DNA of 64,000 nucleotides from RUG708 sp050946535 (GTDB lineage Bacteria > Bacillota > Clostridia > Peptostreptococcales > Anaerovoracaceae). The translations under genes and the position numbers were made by a program. The notes beneath the pieces are model-generated. The model worked only from the letters and a program-made list of their open reading frames with translations. It made no database searches and was not told the DNA's origin. This document shows, piece after piece, positions 1-7,755 of this stretch; within the stretch, counting starts at the first letter, position 1; every line of letters starts with the position of its first letter. The DNA is taken from NCBI GenBank assembly GCA_050946535.1, contig JBMNUZ010000001.1:186001-250000 (forward strand). Direction: 5' to 3'.

Positions 1-451
1 AGAGGAATCGCCTTTCGAACTTTCCGGAGGGCAGAAGCGGCGTGTAGCGATCGCAGGAGTCCTCGCCATGAGGCCTGAAGTCCTCATCCTCGACGAACCG
101 GCGGCGGGGCTCGATCCGGTTTCCCACAGAGGGATGATGGAGCTGATAAAACGTCTCAACACAGACAGGCACACCACGATCGTGCTGGTATCTCACAATA
201 TGGACGACATAGCGGAATACTGCACAGATGTTATAGTTATGAACCGGGGAAAGCTGATCATGCAGGGTACACCGGCCGAAGTCTTCTCACACAACGAAAA
301 TCTCGAGTCGATAGGTCTGGGACTTCCGTTCGGGCAGCAGCTCATGAGAGAAATGAGAAAATCCGGTGCGGATATATCAGGTGAGGGCGTGCTTTCGGCA
401 GAAGACGCGGCCGGAGCCGTTCTTGAGTGGCTTAAGGAGAAAAATGCTTAG
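1..451 (+). CDS. ecfA2: ECF transporter ATPase EcfA2, 3' part
   Basis: C-terminal part of an energy-coupling-factor ABC ATPase; the start lies before the window. The reading frame is open from base 2 and begins inside the signature region (FELSGGQKRRVAIAGVLAM), followed by Walker B (VLILDEPAAGLDP) and the switch histidine in VLVSHNMDD. The SGGQKRRVAIAG form and the long tail after the H-loop are typical of EcfA2. It would pair with EcfA1 (expected just upstream) and EcfT to drive uptake of vitamins or other micronutrients by interchangeable S-components. It overlaps ecfT by 8 bases. Assignment to the ECF ATPase family is secure; A2 rather than A1 is inferred from being directly before ecfT. 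Confidence 0.9.
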   Translation, partial: EESPFELSGGQKRRVAIAGVLAMRPEVLILDEPAAGLDPVSHRGMMELIKRLNTDRHTTIVLVSHNMDDIAEYCTDVIVMNRGKLIMQGTPAEVFSHNENLESIGLGLPFGQQLMREMRKSGADISGEGVLSAEDAAGAVLEWLKEKNA

Positions 452-1274
452 AGATATTACACTGGGCCAGTATTATCCTCATGAATCGGTGATTCACAGG
501 CTTGATCCGCGCGTAAAGATAGCCGCGACATTTCTGTATCTGATCATGATATTTGTCGTCAGGGATTTCGTGGGATACGCTTTTATAACGTGTGTTCTGG
601 CGGCAGTTACAGCAGTGTCGCACGTGCCGGTCAGATTCATGGCCCGCGGCATGAAGCCGATAATGTTCATACTGGTCTTTACTTTTATAATAAATTTATT
701 CGTGTATAAAGGCACGGTGCTCGTTCAGCTGGGACCCGTGACGATCACCGACAACGGGCTGCGGCAGGCCGTGTTCATTGCGGTGAGGCTGATCCTGCTG
801 ATTTTCGGCACGTCGCTTCTGACTTATACGACGAAGCCGATGCAGCTGACAGACGGATTCGAGTCGATGATGAGGCCGCTTGCGAAGGTGGGCGTGCCTG
901 CGCACGAGATAGCGATGATGATGTCGATAGCGCTCAGATTCATACCGGTGCTTCTCGAAGAGACTGACAAGATAATGAAGGCACAGCAGGCAAGAGGAGC
1001 CGATTTTGAGAGCGGAAATCTGATGAAGAGAGCGAAGAGCCTCATACCGCTTTTCATACCGCTCTTCGTAAATGCCTTCAGGATGGCGATCGACCTCGCG
1101 ATGGCGATGGAGGCGAGATGCTATCACGGGGGAAACGGACGCACAAGGCTGCATCCGATGAAGTTCCACAGGCGCGACGCTGTGGCCGTCGTGCTGATAG
1201 TGCTGTTCGCAGCAGCGGTAATCGTTCAGGCGTCAGGAGTCACAGGTCTGCCGATGCTGTGGCCGGCGAGATAG
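444..1274 (+). CDS. ecfT: ECF transporter transmembrane protein EcfT
   Basis: Transmembrane coupling subunit of the ECF vitamin/micronutrient importer, about 276 residues. I chose ATG 444 because AAGGAG at 434-439 sits 5 bases before it; a longer open frame starts at 366 but lacks such a site. The protein opens RDITLGQYYPHESVIHRLDPRVK, a typical EcfT N-terminus with the conserved LDPR motif. Hydrophobic helices follow, then the two cytoplasmic coupling signatures around AQQARGADF and AMEARCYHGG that contact the ATPases. The overlap with ecfA2 suggests translational coupling. No S-component gene is visible in the window, so the substrate is unknown; a group II (shared) module is likely. Confidence 0.92.
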   Translation: MLRDITLGQYYPHESVIHRLDPRVKIAATFLYLIMIFVVRDFVGYAFITCVLAAVTAVSHVPVRFMARGMKPIMFILVFTFIINLFVYKGTVLVQLGPVTITDNGLRQAVFIAVRLILLIFGTSLLTYTTKPMQLTDGFESMMRPLAKVGVPAHEIAMMMSIALRFIPVLLEETDKIMKAQQARGADFESGNLMKRAKSLIPLFIPLFVNAFRMAIDLAMAMEARCYHGGNGRTRLHPMKFHRRDAVAVVLIVLFAAAVIVQASGVTGLPMLWPAR

Positions 1275-1296
1275 AGCAGGAAAAAATCAAACAGAA

Positions 1297-2118
1297 ATGA
1301 GACAGAGAAGAATAAAGGGATTGGAAGAAAAACTGGATATATACAACGGCGGCATACAGGTCAATCCGCGGAGCCTGAAGGGGAAGTGGAACAATCTGTT
1401 CGACAGGCCGGCTCCTGTCTATATGGAGCTCGGATGCGGAAAAGGCCAGTTCATCACTCAGATGTCGGAGGCGTATCCGGACAGAAACTTTATAGCCGTC
1501 GAGGGCAACAGGAGCGCGATGCTCAGGGCTCTTCAGAAGGCCGTCCGCCATTTCAGGGGCATAGATCCATCGGAGAAATCAGGTCCGCAGGGAAGCGCGT
1601 ATACACCCCCGCTGGAGGCGGAAATACCGCGGGGCGTTTTCAAGGTAGATCCTGCCGATGCAGGTGTAACAGCCGGCGAGCAGTTCGACACGCCGTATAA
1701 GACGAGCAGAGACGACTGCCTGTTCAAAGCGAGCGGCAATCTGGTATTCGCGTGCATGTACCTGAGAAACGTCACCGACTGCTTCGAAGACGGGGAACTC
1801 AGCGGTATTTATCTGAATTTCAGCGATCCGTGGCCCAAGGACCGCCAGGCGGCGCGGAGGCTTACGCACCACAGGTATCTGGAAGGTTACAGACAGGTGC
1901 TGAAGCCGGGCAGCCTGCTCGAGTTCAAGACCGACAACGAGCAGCTTTTCAGATTTTCGATGGACGAGTTCGACGATTTCGGGCTGGAAAAGACGGAGTA
2001 CACGGAAAACCTGCATTCGCCGGACTGTCATTACAGATCGAAGGATTTTATGACGGAATACGAGAAGAAATTTTCGCTCCTCGGCAATAAAATCTATTAC
2101 TGCCAGGTCAGGTTCTGA
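1297..2118 (+). CDS. trmB: tRNA (guanine-N7)-methyltransferase TrmB with internal insertion
   Basis: SAM-dependent enzyme that makes m7G46 in tRNA. The N-terminal half has the SAM-binding motif ELGCGKGQF near residue 46, then NFIAVEGNRSAMLRAL. The C-terminal half has the family signature YLNFSDPWPKDRQAARRLT and the tail LEFKTDNEQLF. Usual bacterial TrmB is about 210-220 residues; this one is 273. The extra residues, about 86-145, are Pro/Gly/Asp rich and separate the SAM domain from the NLVFACMYLRNV strand. The segment is in frame and the downstream motifs are intact, so the gene looks functional. It starts 22 bases after ecfT and is probably co-transcribed. Confidence 0.93.
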   Translation: MRQRRIKGLEEKLDIYNGGIQVNPRSLKGKWNNLFDRPAPVYMELGCGKGQFITQMSEAYPDRNFIAVEGNRSAMLRALQKAVRHFRGIDPSEKSGPQGSAYTPPLEAEIPRGVFKVDPADAGVTAGEQFDTPYKTSRDDCLFKASGNLVFACMYLRNVTDCFEDGELSGIYLNFSDPWPKDRQAARRLTHHRYLEGYRQVLKPGSLLEFKTDNEQLFRFSMDEFDDFGLEKTEYTENLHSPDCHYRSKDFMTEYEKKFSLLGNKIYYCQVRF

Positions 2119-2379
2119 TAAACACTTGACTGCATGAAACATGACGTGAGCTAAAATTGTCCGTTCTTCCGGTATGCATATCCAAGCGCGTCTGCTCTGC
2201 CTGTATATGAATGATGAATTGTATGTGAAAGCGGCGTGATTTCATCGCCGGCAGATATATTTCAACAGGAATATCTGGTACAATAATATGACAAAAGTAC
2301 AAAAAGTACACTGACGCCGCAATCATAATAATATGACGCTGTCAGGTTCCGTTATCATATGATTGGACAGGAGTTAAGT

Positions 2380-2589
2380 ATGTTATCTATGATTTTAAGT
2401 GTCGTTTTTATAATATTTTTACTGGCCCTGATCTTTACGTCGATAAAGGTCATGATAAAAATATTTTTCTGGGTGTTTATAGGCATACCGGTTGTAATTT
2501 TTCTTTTTGCCGCCGGCATGTACATCCTCGGATCTTTAGTGCTTGTACCGTGCACCATCGGCTGCATTTCGCTTCTCGGAGGGCGGTGA
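2380..2589 (+). CDS. small membrane protein of unknown function
   Basis: About 69 residues, almost wholly hydrophobic, with two likely membrane helices (about residues 3-25 and 30-60). I chose ATG 2380 because ACAGGAG ends about 6 bases before it; an in-frame ATG at 2359 has no such site. The C-terminus is CTIGCISLLGGR. It ends 4 bases before the ROK kinase gene, whose ribosome site lies in the last codons here, so the two are probably co-translated. I do not recognise a family and infer only membrane location. Confidence 0.6.
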   Translation: MLSMILSVVFIIFLLALIFTSIKVMIKIFFWVFIGIPVVIFLFAAGMYILGSLVLVPCTIGCISLLGGR

Positions 2590-2593
2590 TCTG

Positions 2594-3568
2594 ATGAAAA
2601 AATACATAGCAGGCGTAGATATTGGAGGGACCGGGACGAAGCTCGGTCTTTTTTTATTAAACGGAGAACCGGTCCGGCTGTGGAGCATCCCTACGGAGAC
2701 TGCCGGAGGAGGCAGCAGTATTTTAAAGAATGCGGCCGCATCTCTCTGCGGGGTGATGCAGATAGAAAATGCGGCCGCCGGAAGCCTGGCAGGTGTGGGA
2801 GTCGCAGTGCCCGGCGCGGTAAAAGACGGAGTGCACGCCGAAGTGTGTCCGAACATAGGCTGGAGCAGAAAAAACGTAGCTGCAGAATTCAGAGAGGCTC
2901 TGCGCGGAGTCCGTGATTCAGAGTATGCAGCAGATTCAGATCCTGCAGAGCTTCCGGTCAGGGTGATGAACGACGCATCGGCTGCCGCTTACGGAGAGTA
3001 CAGGAAAGGCGCAGGAAGAGACAGCTCAGCTATGATGATGGTGACGCTCGGAACAGGTGTTGGAGGCGCGTTTGTCAAAGACGGACATCTCCTCGAAGGT
3101 GCGTTCGGGTGCGCCGGCGAGATAGGCCATCTCAACGTAAATCCGGACGAAAGAGAATACTGCAGCTGCGGCAGGCGCGGATGCCTCGAGCAGTACATTT
3201 CAGCCGGAGGAATCGTGCGCACCGCCGGGAAATACATTGCTGCCGGAGCAGAAACATCGCTTCCTTCAGGGGAATTTACGTCCGAAGATATTGCAGAAGC
3301 CGCTGAGGCCGGCGACGAACTTTCGTGCAGAGTCATGAGGGAGACAGGATCCCTTCTCGGGCGTGCGCTGGCGCTTATCTCATGCGTAATCGATCCCGGC
3401 CTATTCGTCATAGGCGGAGGTGTATCGGAGGCGGGCAGCCTCCTCACAGAACCAGCCGTGGAAAGCTTCAGGCGGTGGTGTTACCCGCCGGTGTCGGAGA
3501 CAAAGATTGTGAAGGCTGAGCTTGGCGGGAACGCCGGCGTATACGGGTGTGCTCTGTCTCTTATATGA
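2594..3568 (+). CDS. ROK family sugar kinase (glucokinase-like)
   Basis: Cytoplasmic ATP-dependent sugar kinase of the ROK family, 324 residues, the family's usual length. Seen: N-terminal phosphate-binding motif GVDIGGTGTKLG, a second nucleotide motif TLGTGVGGAFV, the catalytic/sugar region FGCAGEIGHLNV, and the ROK zinc motif CSCGRRGCLEQY. These fit a glucokinase or N-acyl-hexosamine kinase rather than a ROK repressor, since there is no N-terminal helix-turn-helix. ATG 2594 follows GGAGGG by about 10 bases; a longer frame from 2543 only overlaps the small membrane gene. The exact sugar cannot be told from sequence, though the zinc motif spacing is that of bacterial glucokinases. Confidence 0.88.
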   Translation: MKKYIAGVDIGGTGTKLGLFLLNGEPVRLWSIPTETAGGGSSILKNAAASLCGVMQIENAAAGSLAGVGVAVPGAVKDGVHAEVCPNIGWSRKNVAAEFREALRGVRDSEYAADSDPAELPVRVMNDASAAAYGEYRKGAGRDSSAMMMVTLGTGVGGAFVKDGHLLEGAFGCAGEIGHLNVNPDEREYCSCGRRGCLEQYISAGGIVRTAGKYIAAGAETSLPSGEFTSEDIAEAAEAGDELSCRVMRETGSLLGRALALISCVIDPGLFVIGGGVSEAGSLLTEPAVESFRRWCYPPVSETKIVKAELGGNAGVYGCALSLI

Positions 3569-3965
3569 GAGCCCGGGGAGCATTCAGTCCCGTTCCTACA
3601 GCCGGGCGCTTTCGTTCATATAAGCGGCTGGGCGAATTCACTGACATGGCGGCCGGGCGAATTCACTTTTGCCATTTTTGCGGTTTTATGCGGCAGCATA
3701 TTTATATAAACAAGGATAAACACGGTGTCATACATGGCATCTCTCGATATGGGAATCAATTTCGAGCAATTTAATTACATACATAGTGTAATTAAAAGCG
3801 GAAAAAAGCACAGACCAAATATTGAAAACAGAAGATCACGGCAGATATTGTTATTTAAAGCAAATATATGCTGGCTCAATCATAAAACCGAAATAAATTT
3901 CGAAATAATAAAATATACAAAATAAATTCACTTAATTTTAAAAATAACAAAAATCGTATTTCATA
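3569..3965. other. AT-rich intergenic region without a convincing gene
   Basis: About 400 bases between the ROK kinase and the oxidoreductase promoter. The first part has an imperfect direct repeat (GGCNGGGCGAATTCACT at about 3626-3642 and 3651-3667). The rest is very AT-rich. A 66-codon open frame at 3725-3925 has no ribosome site, no recognisable motif and base composition like non-coding DNA, so I do not call it a gene. Confidence 0.5.
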
Positions 3966-4031
3966 CAAACATGTTTTTGCATACAAAAACATCTTGTTTT
4001 TGTTGACAATATGAAAAACGGGGAGTAGTAT
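3966..4031 (+). promoter_or_regulatory. promoter with abutting inverted-repeat operator
   Basis: A sigma-A-like promoter is visible: TTGACA at 4003-4008, a 17-base spacer, and TAGTAT at 4026-4031. Directly touching the -35 box is a perfect inverted repeat, CAAAAACA (3984-3991), TCT, TGTTTTTG (3995-4002). A related palindrome AAACATGTTT lies at 3967-3976, one DNA turn further up. The layout suggests a dimeric regulator, most simply an activator given the position upstream of -35. It should control the long oxidoreductase-Amt operon. The regulator is not identified; the MerR-type gene at the operon's far end is one candidate. Confidence 0.65.
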
Positions 4032-4078
4032 AGCACTATCAAATTTCATTTGATAATTTCACATAGGCAACTAGTCAC

Positions 4079-4117
4079 AAAGGGGCGGCAGAACATAAGT
4101 ATCTGACCGCCCTTTTC
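4079..4117 (+). terminator. leader hairpin, possible attenuator
   Basis: Between the promoter and the first ATG (4144) the transcript can form GGGCGGCAGA (4083-4092) paired with TCTG-A-CCGCCC (4102-4112), with one bulged A. It is followed by TTTTCTGATTTTT. This is an intrinsic-terminator-like structure inside the 5' leader, so transcription may be attenuated. No known riboswitch core was recognised in the roughly 40 bases between the promoter and the hairpin. Confidence 0.5.
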
Positions 4118-4143
4118 TGATTTTTGCCGGAGAGGGGTGCGAA

Positions 4144-4503
4144 ATGGATTCAGACATGCGTATTTGGAAACATCCTGTTTTAGGCAAGTACGAAAAGTAC
4201 GAAGCACCGGTAGTGCTGCACTTTACGCTTGACGGAAAAGAAATGACAGGATACAAGGGGGATTCTATTGCAGCAGCGCTGAAGGCATCGGGAGTGATGA
4301 CACACCGCTATACTGCGAAGGAGCACAAGCCGAGAGGCATCTTCTGTGCGATCGGAAGATGCACAGACTGTGTGATGATAGTCAACGGACAGCCAAATGT
4401 CAGGACTTGCATAACTCCGCTCGAAGAGGGAATGGAGCTGAAAACGCAGTACGGCGTTCAGAGCAGAGAGGAATGGGAGGCTGACGGCAATGAAGCGATA
4501 TGA
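4144..4503 (+). CDS. [2Fe-2S] protein, HcnA-like subunit of amino-acid dehydrogenase
   Basis: About 119 residues. It matches the small ferredoxin-like subunit of HcnABC/SoxA-N type amino-acid dehydrogenases. Visible signature: PRGIFCAIGRCTDC followed about 16 residues later by RTC, the four ligands of a plant-type [2Fe-2S] cluster. It carries electrons from the flavoprotein subunits. It starts the operon and overlaps the next gene by 14 bases. The family is usually labelled hydrogen cyanide synthase or D-hydroxyproline/opine/sarcosine dehydrogenase; cyanide formation is not implied. Confidence 0.85.
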   Translation: MDSDMRIWKHPVLGKYEKYEAPVVLHFTLDGKEMTGYKGDSIAAALKASGVMTHRYTAKEHKPRGIFCAIGRCTDCVMIVNGQPNVRTCITPLEEGMELKTQYGVQSREEWEADGNEAI

Positions 4504-6085
4504 AGTAATCGTAATCGGAGCCGGGCCGGCCGGACTTTCTGCCGCAGCAGAAGCAGCGGGAAAAGGAATGAGCGTGGCGGTCTTCGACGAGAACGCCGGC
4601 CCGGGCGGACAGCTGTTCAAACAGATACATAAATTCTTCGGTTCTCGCGCGAACAACGCGAGGATGAGAGGATTCAGGATAGGCCAGAAACTTCTCGATG
4701 AAGCCGGCAAAAACGGCGTCGAGGTTTTCCTGAACGCTGTAGTTACAGGAATTTTCGAAGAGAAGGAAGTGATGGTGAGAATCGAAGGCACGGTCTACCA
4801 TTACAAAGCGGATTATATAGTGATTGCGACGGGAGCCGCAGAGAACATGGTACCTTTCAAAGGCTGGGACAAGCCGGGCGTCATGGGAGCGGGAGCATCC
4901 CAGGCGCTCATGCATCTGCAGGGCGTGAGACCAGGACACAAAGTTCTCGTCGTAGGATCAGGAAACGTAGGGCTGATAGTGGCATTTCAGATATGTCAGG
5001 TCGGCTGCGATCTGGTGGCAGTCCTCGATGCCGCACCGAGAGTAGGGGGCTACGGAGTGCATGCGTCGAAGATAGCTAGAACCGGCGTTCCGTTCCTGAC
5101 GTCGCACACGATAATCGAGGCGAAGGGAAAAGACCACGTCGAAAGCGCGGTCATCGCAGAAGTCGACGACCACTTCAGACCGATCCCCGGAACAGAGCAG
5201 GAACTGGAAGTCGACACCGTGCTGCTTGCAGTTGGCCTGACGCCTATGAATCAGCTGGCGTCGAACGCGGGCTGTACGGTCGAATATCAGAAGCAGAACG
5301 GAAGGCTGTCGCCGGTGACGATCGTCGACGAATACGGCGAGACTACGGTTAAAGGCATCTTCTGCTGCGGCGATTCGGCTAAGGAAACCGCAGAGGGAGC
5401 ATCGTCGGCGATGCTTCAGGGAAAAATCGCGGCCGAGAAGATAGCCGCGGATGCCGGATACACGGATATGGCCAGTGCTGAGGAAAAGGCGGATGAATTC
5501 AGGAAAACGCTCGATCAGCTGTCCGGAGGCATGTTCGACGTGAAAAACAAAGGCAGGATGGATATCACCGAGACCGAGGAAGGATATCCCATTTCAAAGA
5601 GCCTGCTGAAGAACGGATACCTGACGACAGGGGATCTCAAAGGATTCCCGGCGGCTTCGTACGAAGCAGAAGGTCCCCATCCGGTCATCGAATGCACGCA
5701 GAACATTCCCTGCAATCCGTGCAGAGATGTCTGTCCGGCAGGACTGATCAATGTGGCAGAGGATATCACGAGAATTCCTGAGATCGATTTCAGCAGGAAA
5801 TGCACGAACTGCGGGATGTGTGTCACGAACTGTCCGGGGCAGGCGATATTCGTAGTAAATAAAGATTACGAACCAGGATTCGCGACGGTCGGGATGCCGT
5901 ACGAGTTCCTGCCATATCCTGAAAAAGGAGATATGGGAAAAGCGCTCGACAGAAGCGGTGCTCCGGTTTGCGATGCTGAGATCGTATCTGTGAGAACCTC
6001 GAAAGCGATGGACAATACAGCTTATCTGACGATGAAGGTGCCGGCAGAGTTTGCGGATTCGGCACGGTTTTTCAGGAAGGAGTGA
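4490..6085 (+). CDS. FAD/NAD(P)-binding oxidoreductase fused to a 2[4Fe-4S] domain (HcnB-like)
   Basis: A 531-residue alpha-type subunit. The N-terminus has the FAD Rossmann motif VIGAGPAGLSAAAEAAGKG; a second dinucleotide motif VVGSGNVGLIV lies near residue 160; the late FAD motif GIFCCGDSAKETAEGASSA is near residue 290. Residues 1 to about 330 resemble HcnB and opine/D-hydroxyproline dehydrogenase alpha subunits. In those the C-terminus usually carries a BFD-type [2Fe-2S] domain. Here it instead carries a dicluster ferredoxin domain at about residues 400-450: C-x5-C-x2-C-x3-CP then CTNCGMCVTNCP. The BFD domain is a separate gene immediately downstream. The fused clusters suggest electron transfer to a low-potential acceptor, fitting anaerobic life. 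Confidence 0.88.
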   Translation: MKRYEVIVIGAGPAGLSAAAEAAGKGMSVAVFDENAGPGGQLFKQIHKFFGSRANNARMRGFRIGQKLLDEAGKNGVEVFLNAVVTGIFEEKEVMVRIEGTVYHYKADYIVIATGAAENMVPFKGWDKPGVMGAGASQALMHLQGVRPGHKVLVVGSGNVGLIVAFQICQVGCDLVAVLDAAPRVGGYGVHASKIARTGVPFLTSHTIIEAKGKDHVESAVIAEVDDHFRPIPGTEQELEVDTVLLAVGLTPMNQLASNAGCTVEYQKQNGRLSPVTIVDEYGETTVKGIFCCGDSAKETAEGASSAMLQGKIAAEKIAADAGYTDMASAEEKADEFRKTLDQLSGGMFDVKNKGRMDITETEEGYPISKSLLKNGYLTTGDLKGFPAASYEAEGPHPVIECTQNIPCNPCRDVCPAGLINVAEDITRIPEIDFSRKCTNCGMCVTNCPGQAIFVVNKDYEPGFATVGMPYEFLPYPEKGDMGKALDRSGAPVCDAEIVSVRTSKAMDNTAYLTMKVPAEFADSARFFRKE

Positions 6086-6094
6086 CATACATAT

Positions 6095-6430
6095 ATGAAC
6101 AAGATAATACGAAAAGCTCCGGACGAACCGTTTAAACCGCATCCGGACGACGACCTCATAATATGCCGCTGTGAGGAGATCACGAAAGGTGAAATCAGAC
6201 GGGCGGTACACGACGGAATGAGGACCGTAAACGAAGTCAAGAGATGGACAAGGGCCGGCATGGGTCTCTGCCAGGGGCAGACATGCCAGCGCAACGTGCA
6301 GAACATCATTGCGGCAGAGCTCGGAGTCAGCGTCGCGGACGTCGGCATGATAACAGGCCGTGCTCCGGCAAGGCCAGTCGCCATGGAAGTTTACGGAAAC
6401 GATGTCATAGAGACAGAAAAGCTGAGGTGA
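6095..6430 (+). CDS. BFD-like [2Fe-2S]-binding protein
   Basis: About 111 residues with the BFD-like cluster ligands: CRC near residues 24-26 and LCQGQTC about 35 residues later, plus the typical helix EITKGEIRRAVHDGMRTVNEVKRWTRAG (read in parts). In related dehydrogenases this domain is fused to the alpha subunit; here it is free-standing. It lies 9 bases after the alpha gene and 5 bases before the DAO-type gene, so it is very likely a subunit of the same complex. An AGGAAGGAGT sequence just upstream supports ATG 6095. Confidence 0.85.
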   Translation: MNKIIRKAPDEPFKPHPDDDLIICRCEEITKGEIRRAVHDGMRTVNEVKRWTRAGMGLCQGQTCQRNVQNIIAAELGVSVADVGMITGRAPARPVAMEVYGNDVIETEKLR

Positions 6431-6435
6431 GAGAG

Positions 6436-7569
6436 ATGGACAAGAGAACAGCTTCCGTCATCATCATCGGCGGAGGAATAATGGCATGCTCTGCGGCATA
6501 CAATCTGGCCAAAAGAGGTGTGAACGACATAATCGTTCTGGAGAAAAAAGAGATCGGCAACGGAGGATCGTGCAGGAACGCCGGCGGGGTGAGACAGTCG
6601 GCGAGAGATGTCAGAGAGCTTCCGCTCGCGATGTACGCGGTGAGCAATATCTGGCCGACGCTCGGAGAAGAGCTCGGAGCCGATGTCGAATACAGACAGG
6701 ATGGGAACCTGCGGCTCGGGAAGACAGAGGAGCATCTTGGAATCCTCGAGAAGCATACCGAAAAATCCAGAAGCGCAGGCCTGGATGTAAAGATGATATC
6801 GGGAGACGAAGCCAGAGAAATTTGTCCGTACATGTCGGAAGAAGTAATCGGCGCGAGCTGGTGCCCGACGGACGGACACGCGAATCCGCTCCACACGACG
6901 CTCGCTTTTTACAGGAAGGCACTCTCGATGGGAGTGGTTTTCATATCAGGGGTAACGGTTAAAGGAATAAAAAAGGTAAAAGGCAGAGCGAGAATAGTTG
7001 AGACTGACGACGGCGATTACGAAGGAGAAAAAATCCTGCTCTGCGCAGGCTGGGAATCCAGAGCTATCGCCAACACCGTGGGAATAGACGTTCCAGTTGA
7101 GAAGGAACTGTCGGAAGTGATGGTCACCGAGATGGAACCACAGATGTTTTCGGTAATGCTGGGAACTGCCGAATCCGATTTCTACGGTCATCAGACGAAG
7201 CACGGCTCGTTCGTCCTCGGAGGAATGAGCGGAGGCGAATTATACAGGACGGAATCCGGCAGATTCGCGACGTATTCGCTTACGGCGTCGTGTCTGTGCA
7301 GAGGCGTCATTAAGTACTTCCCAGTTCTGAAGGATGTGAAAATCGTCAGGACGTGGGCAGGCTGGTACGACGTGACATCTGACAAGGTCCCTGTTATCGA
7401 CAACGTTCAGGAAGTGCCGGGACTCACCGTGGCATTCGGATTCTGCGGACACGGATTCGGAATTTCGCCTGCGGTCGGCATCGCTGTGAGCGAGCTCATG
7501 CTCGATGGGAACTCACATACGATCGATATATCGCAGCTGAAATACGATCGATTCAGAGCAAAAGCATAA
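6436..7569 (+). CDS. DAO-type FAD-dependent amino/imino-acid oxidoreductase (HcnC-like beta subunit)
   Basis: 377 residues from ATG 6436. A longer frame reaches 6244 but runs through the BFD gene. The FAD Rossmann motif IIIGGGIMACSAAYNLAKRG is at the start. A motif typical of the HcnC/sarcosine-oxidase-beta group (GGSCRNAGGVRQSARD) follows near residue 45. The C-terminal FAD site reads GFCGHGFGISPAVG. It should be the substrate-oxidising subunit, passing electrons through the [2Fe-2S], FAD and [4Fe-4S] partners encoded just upstream. Candidate substrates are glycine, sarcosine, proline/D-hydroxyproline, opines or a D-amino acid; sequence alone does not choose. The downstream OCD-like gene points to a cyclic imine or amine substrate. 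Confidence 0.85.
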   Translation: MDKRTASVIIIGGGIMACSAAYNLAKRGVNDIIVLEKKEIGNGGSCRNAGGVRQSARDVRELPLAMYAVSNIWPTLGEELGADVEYRQDGNLRLGKTEEHLGILEKHTEKSRSAGLDVKMISGDEAREICPYMSEEVIGASWCPTDGHANPLHTTLAFYRKALSMGVVFISGVTVKGIKKVKGRARIVETDDGDYEGEKILLCAGWESRAIANTVGIDVPVEKELSEVMVTEMEPQMFSVMLGTAESDFYGHQTKHGSFVLGGMSGGELYRTESGRFATYSLTASCLCRGVIKYFPVLKDVKIVRTWAGWYDVTSDKVPVIDNVQEVPGLTVAFGFCGHGFGISPAVGIAVSELMLDGNSHTIDISQLKYDRFRAKA

Positions 7570-7755
7570 AGCATAACGGAAAAATCCGTTATTCAGATAT
7601 AAAAACAAAACATCGCCGGCATTGCGCCGGCGGCAGATCAAAAGGGCGCAGGCGCCGGACGCCTCGGGAAAAGCTTCCGGCATTGGACCTGCAGAAAGGA
7701 GAAAAAACTTTAAGGGGGCAGGATCAATTCTTTCACATCAGGAGGTGTTTGGGAA

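Noticed and set aside
3725..3925. 66-codon open frame upstream of the oxidoreductase operon
   Set aside because: No ribosome site, no recognisable motif, AT-rich composition like the surrounding non-coding DNA.
4144..7569. Hydrogen cyanide synthase (HcnABC) as the function of the oxidoreductase genes
   Set aside because: Only family similarity supports it; the 4Fe-4S fusion, separate BFD protein and linked OCD/Amt genes point to another substrate.
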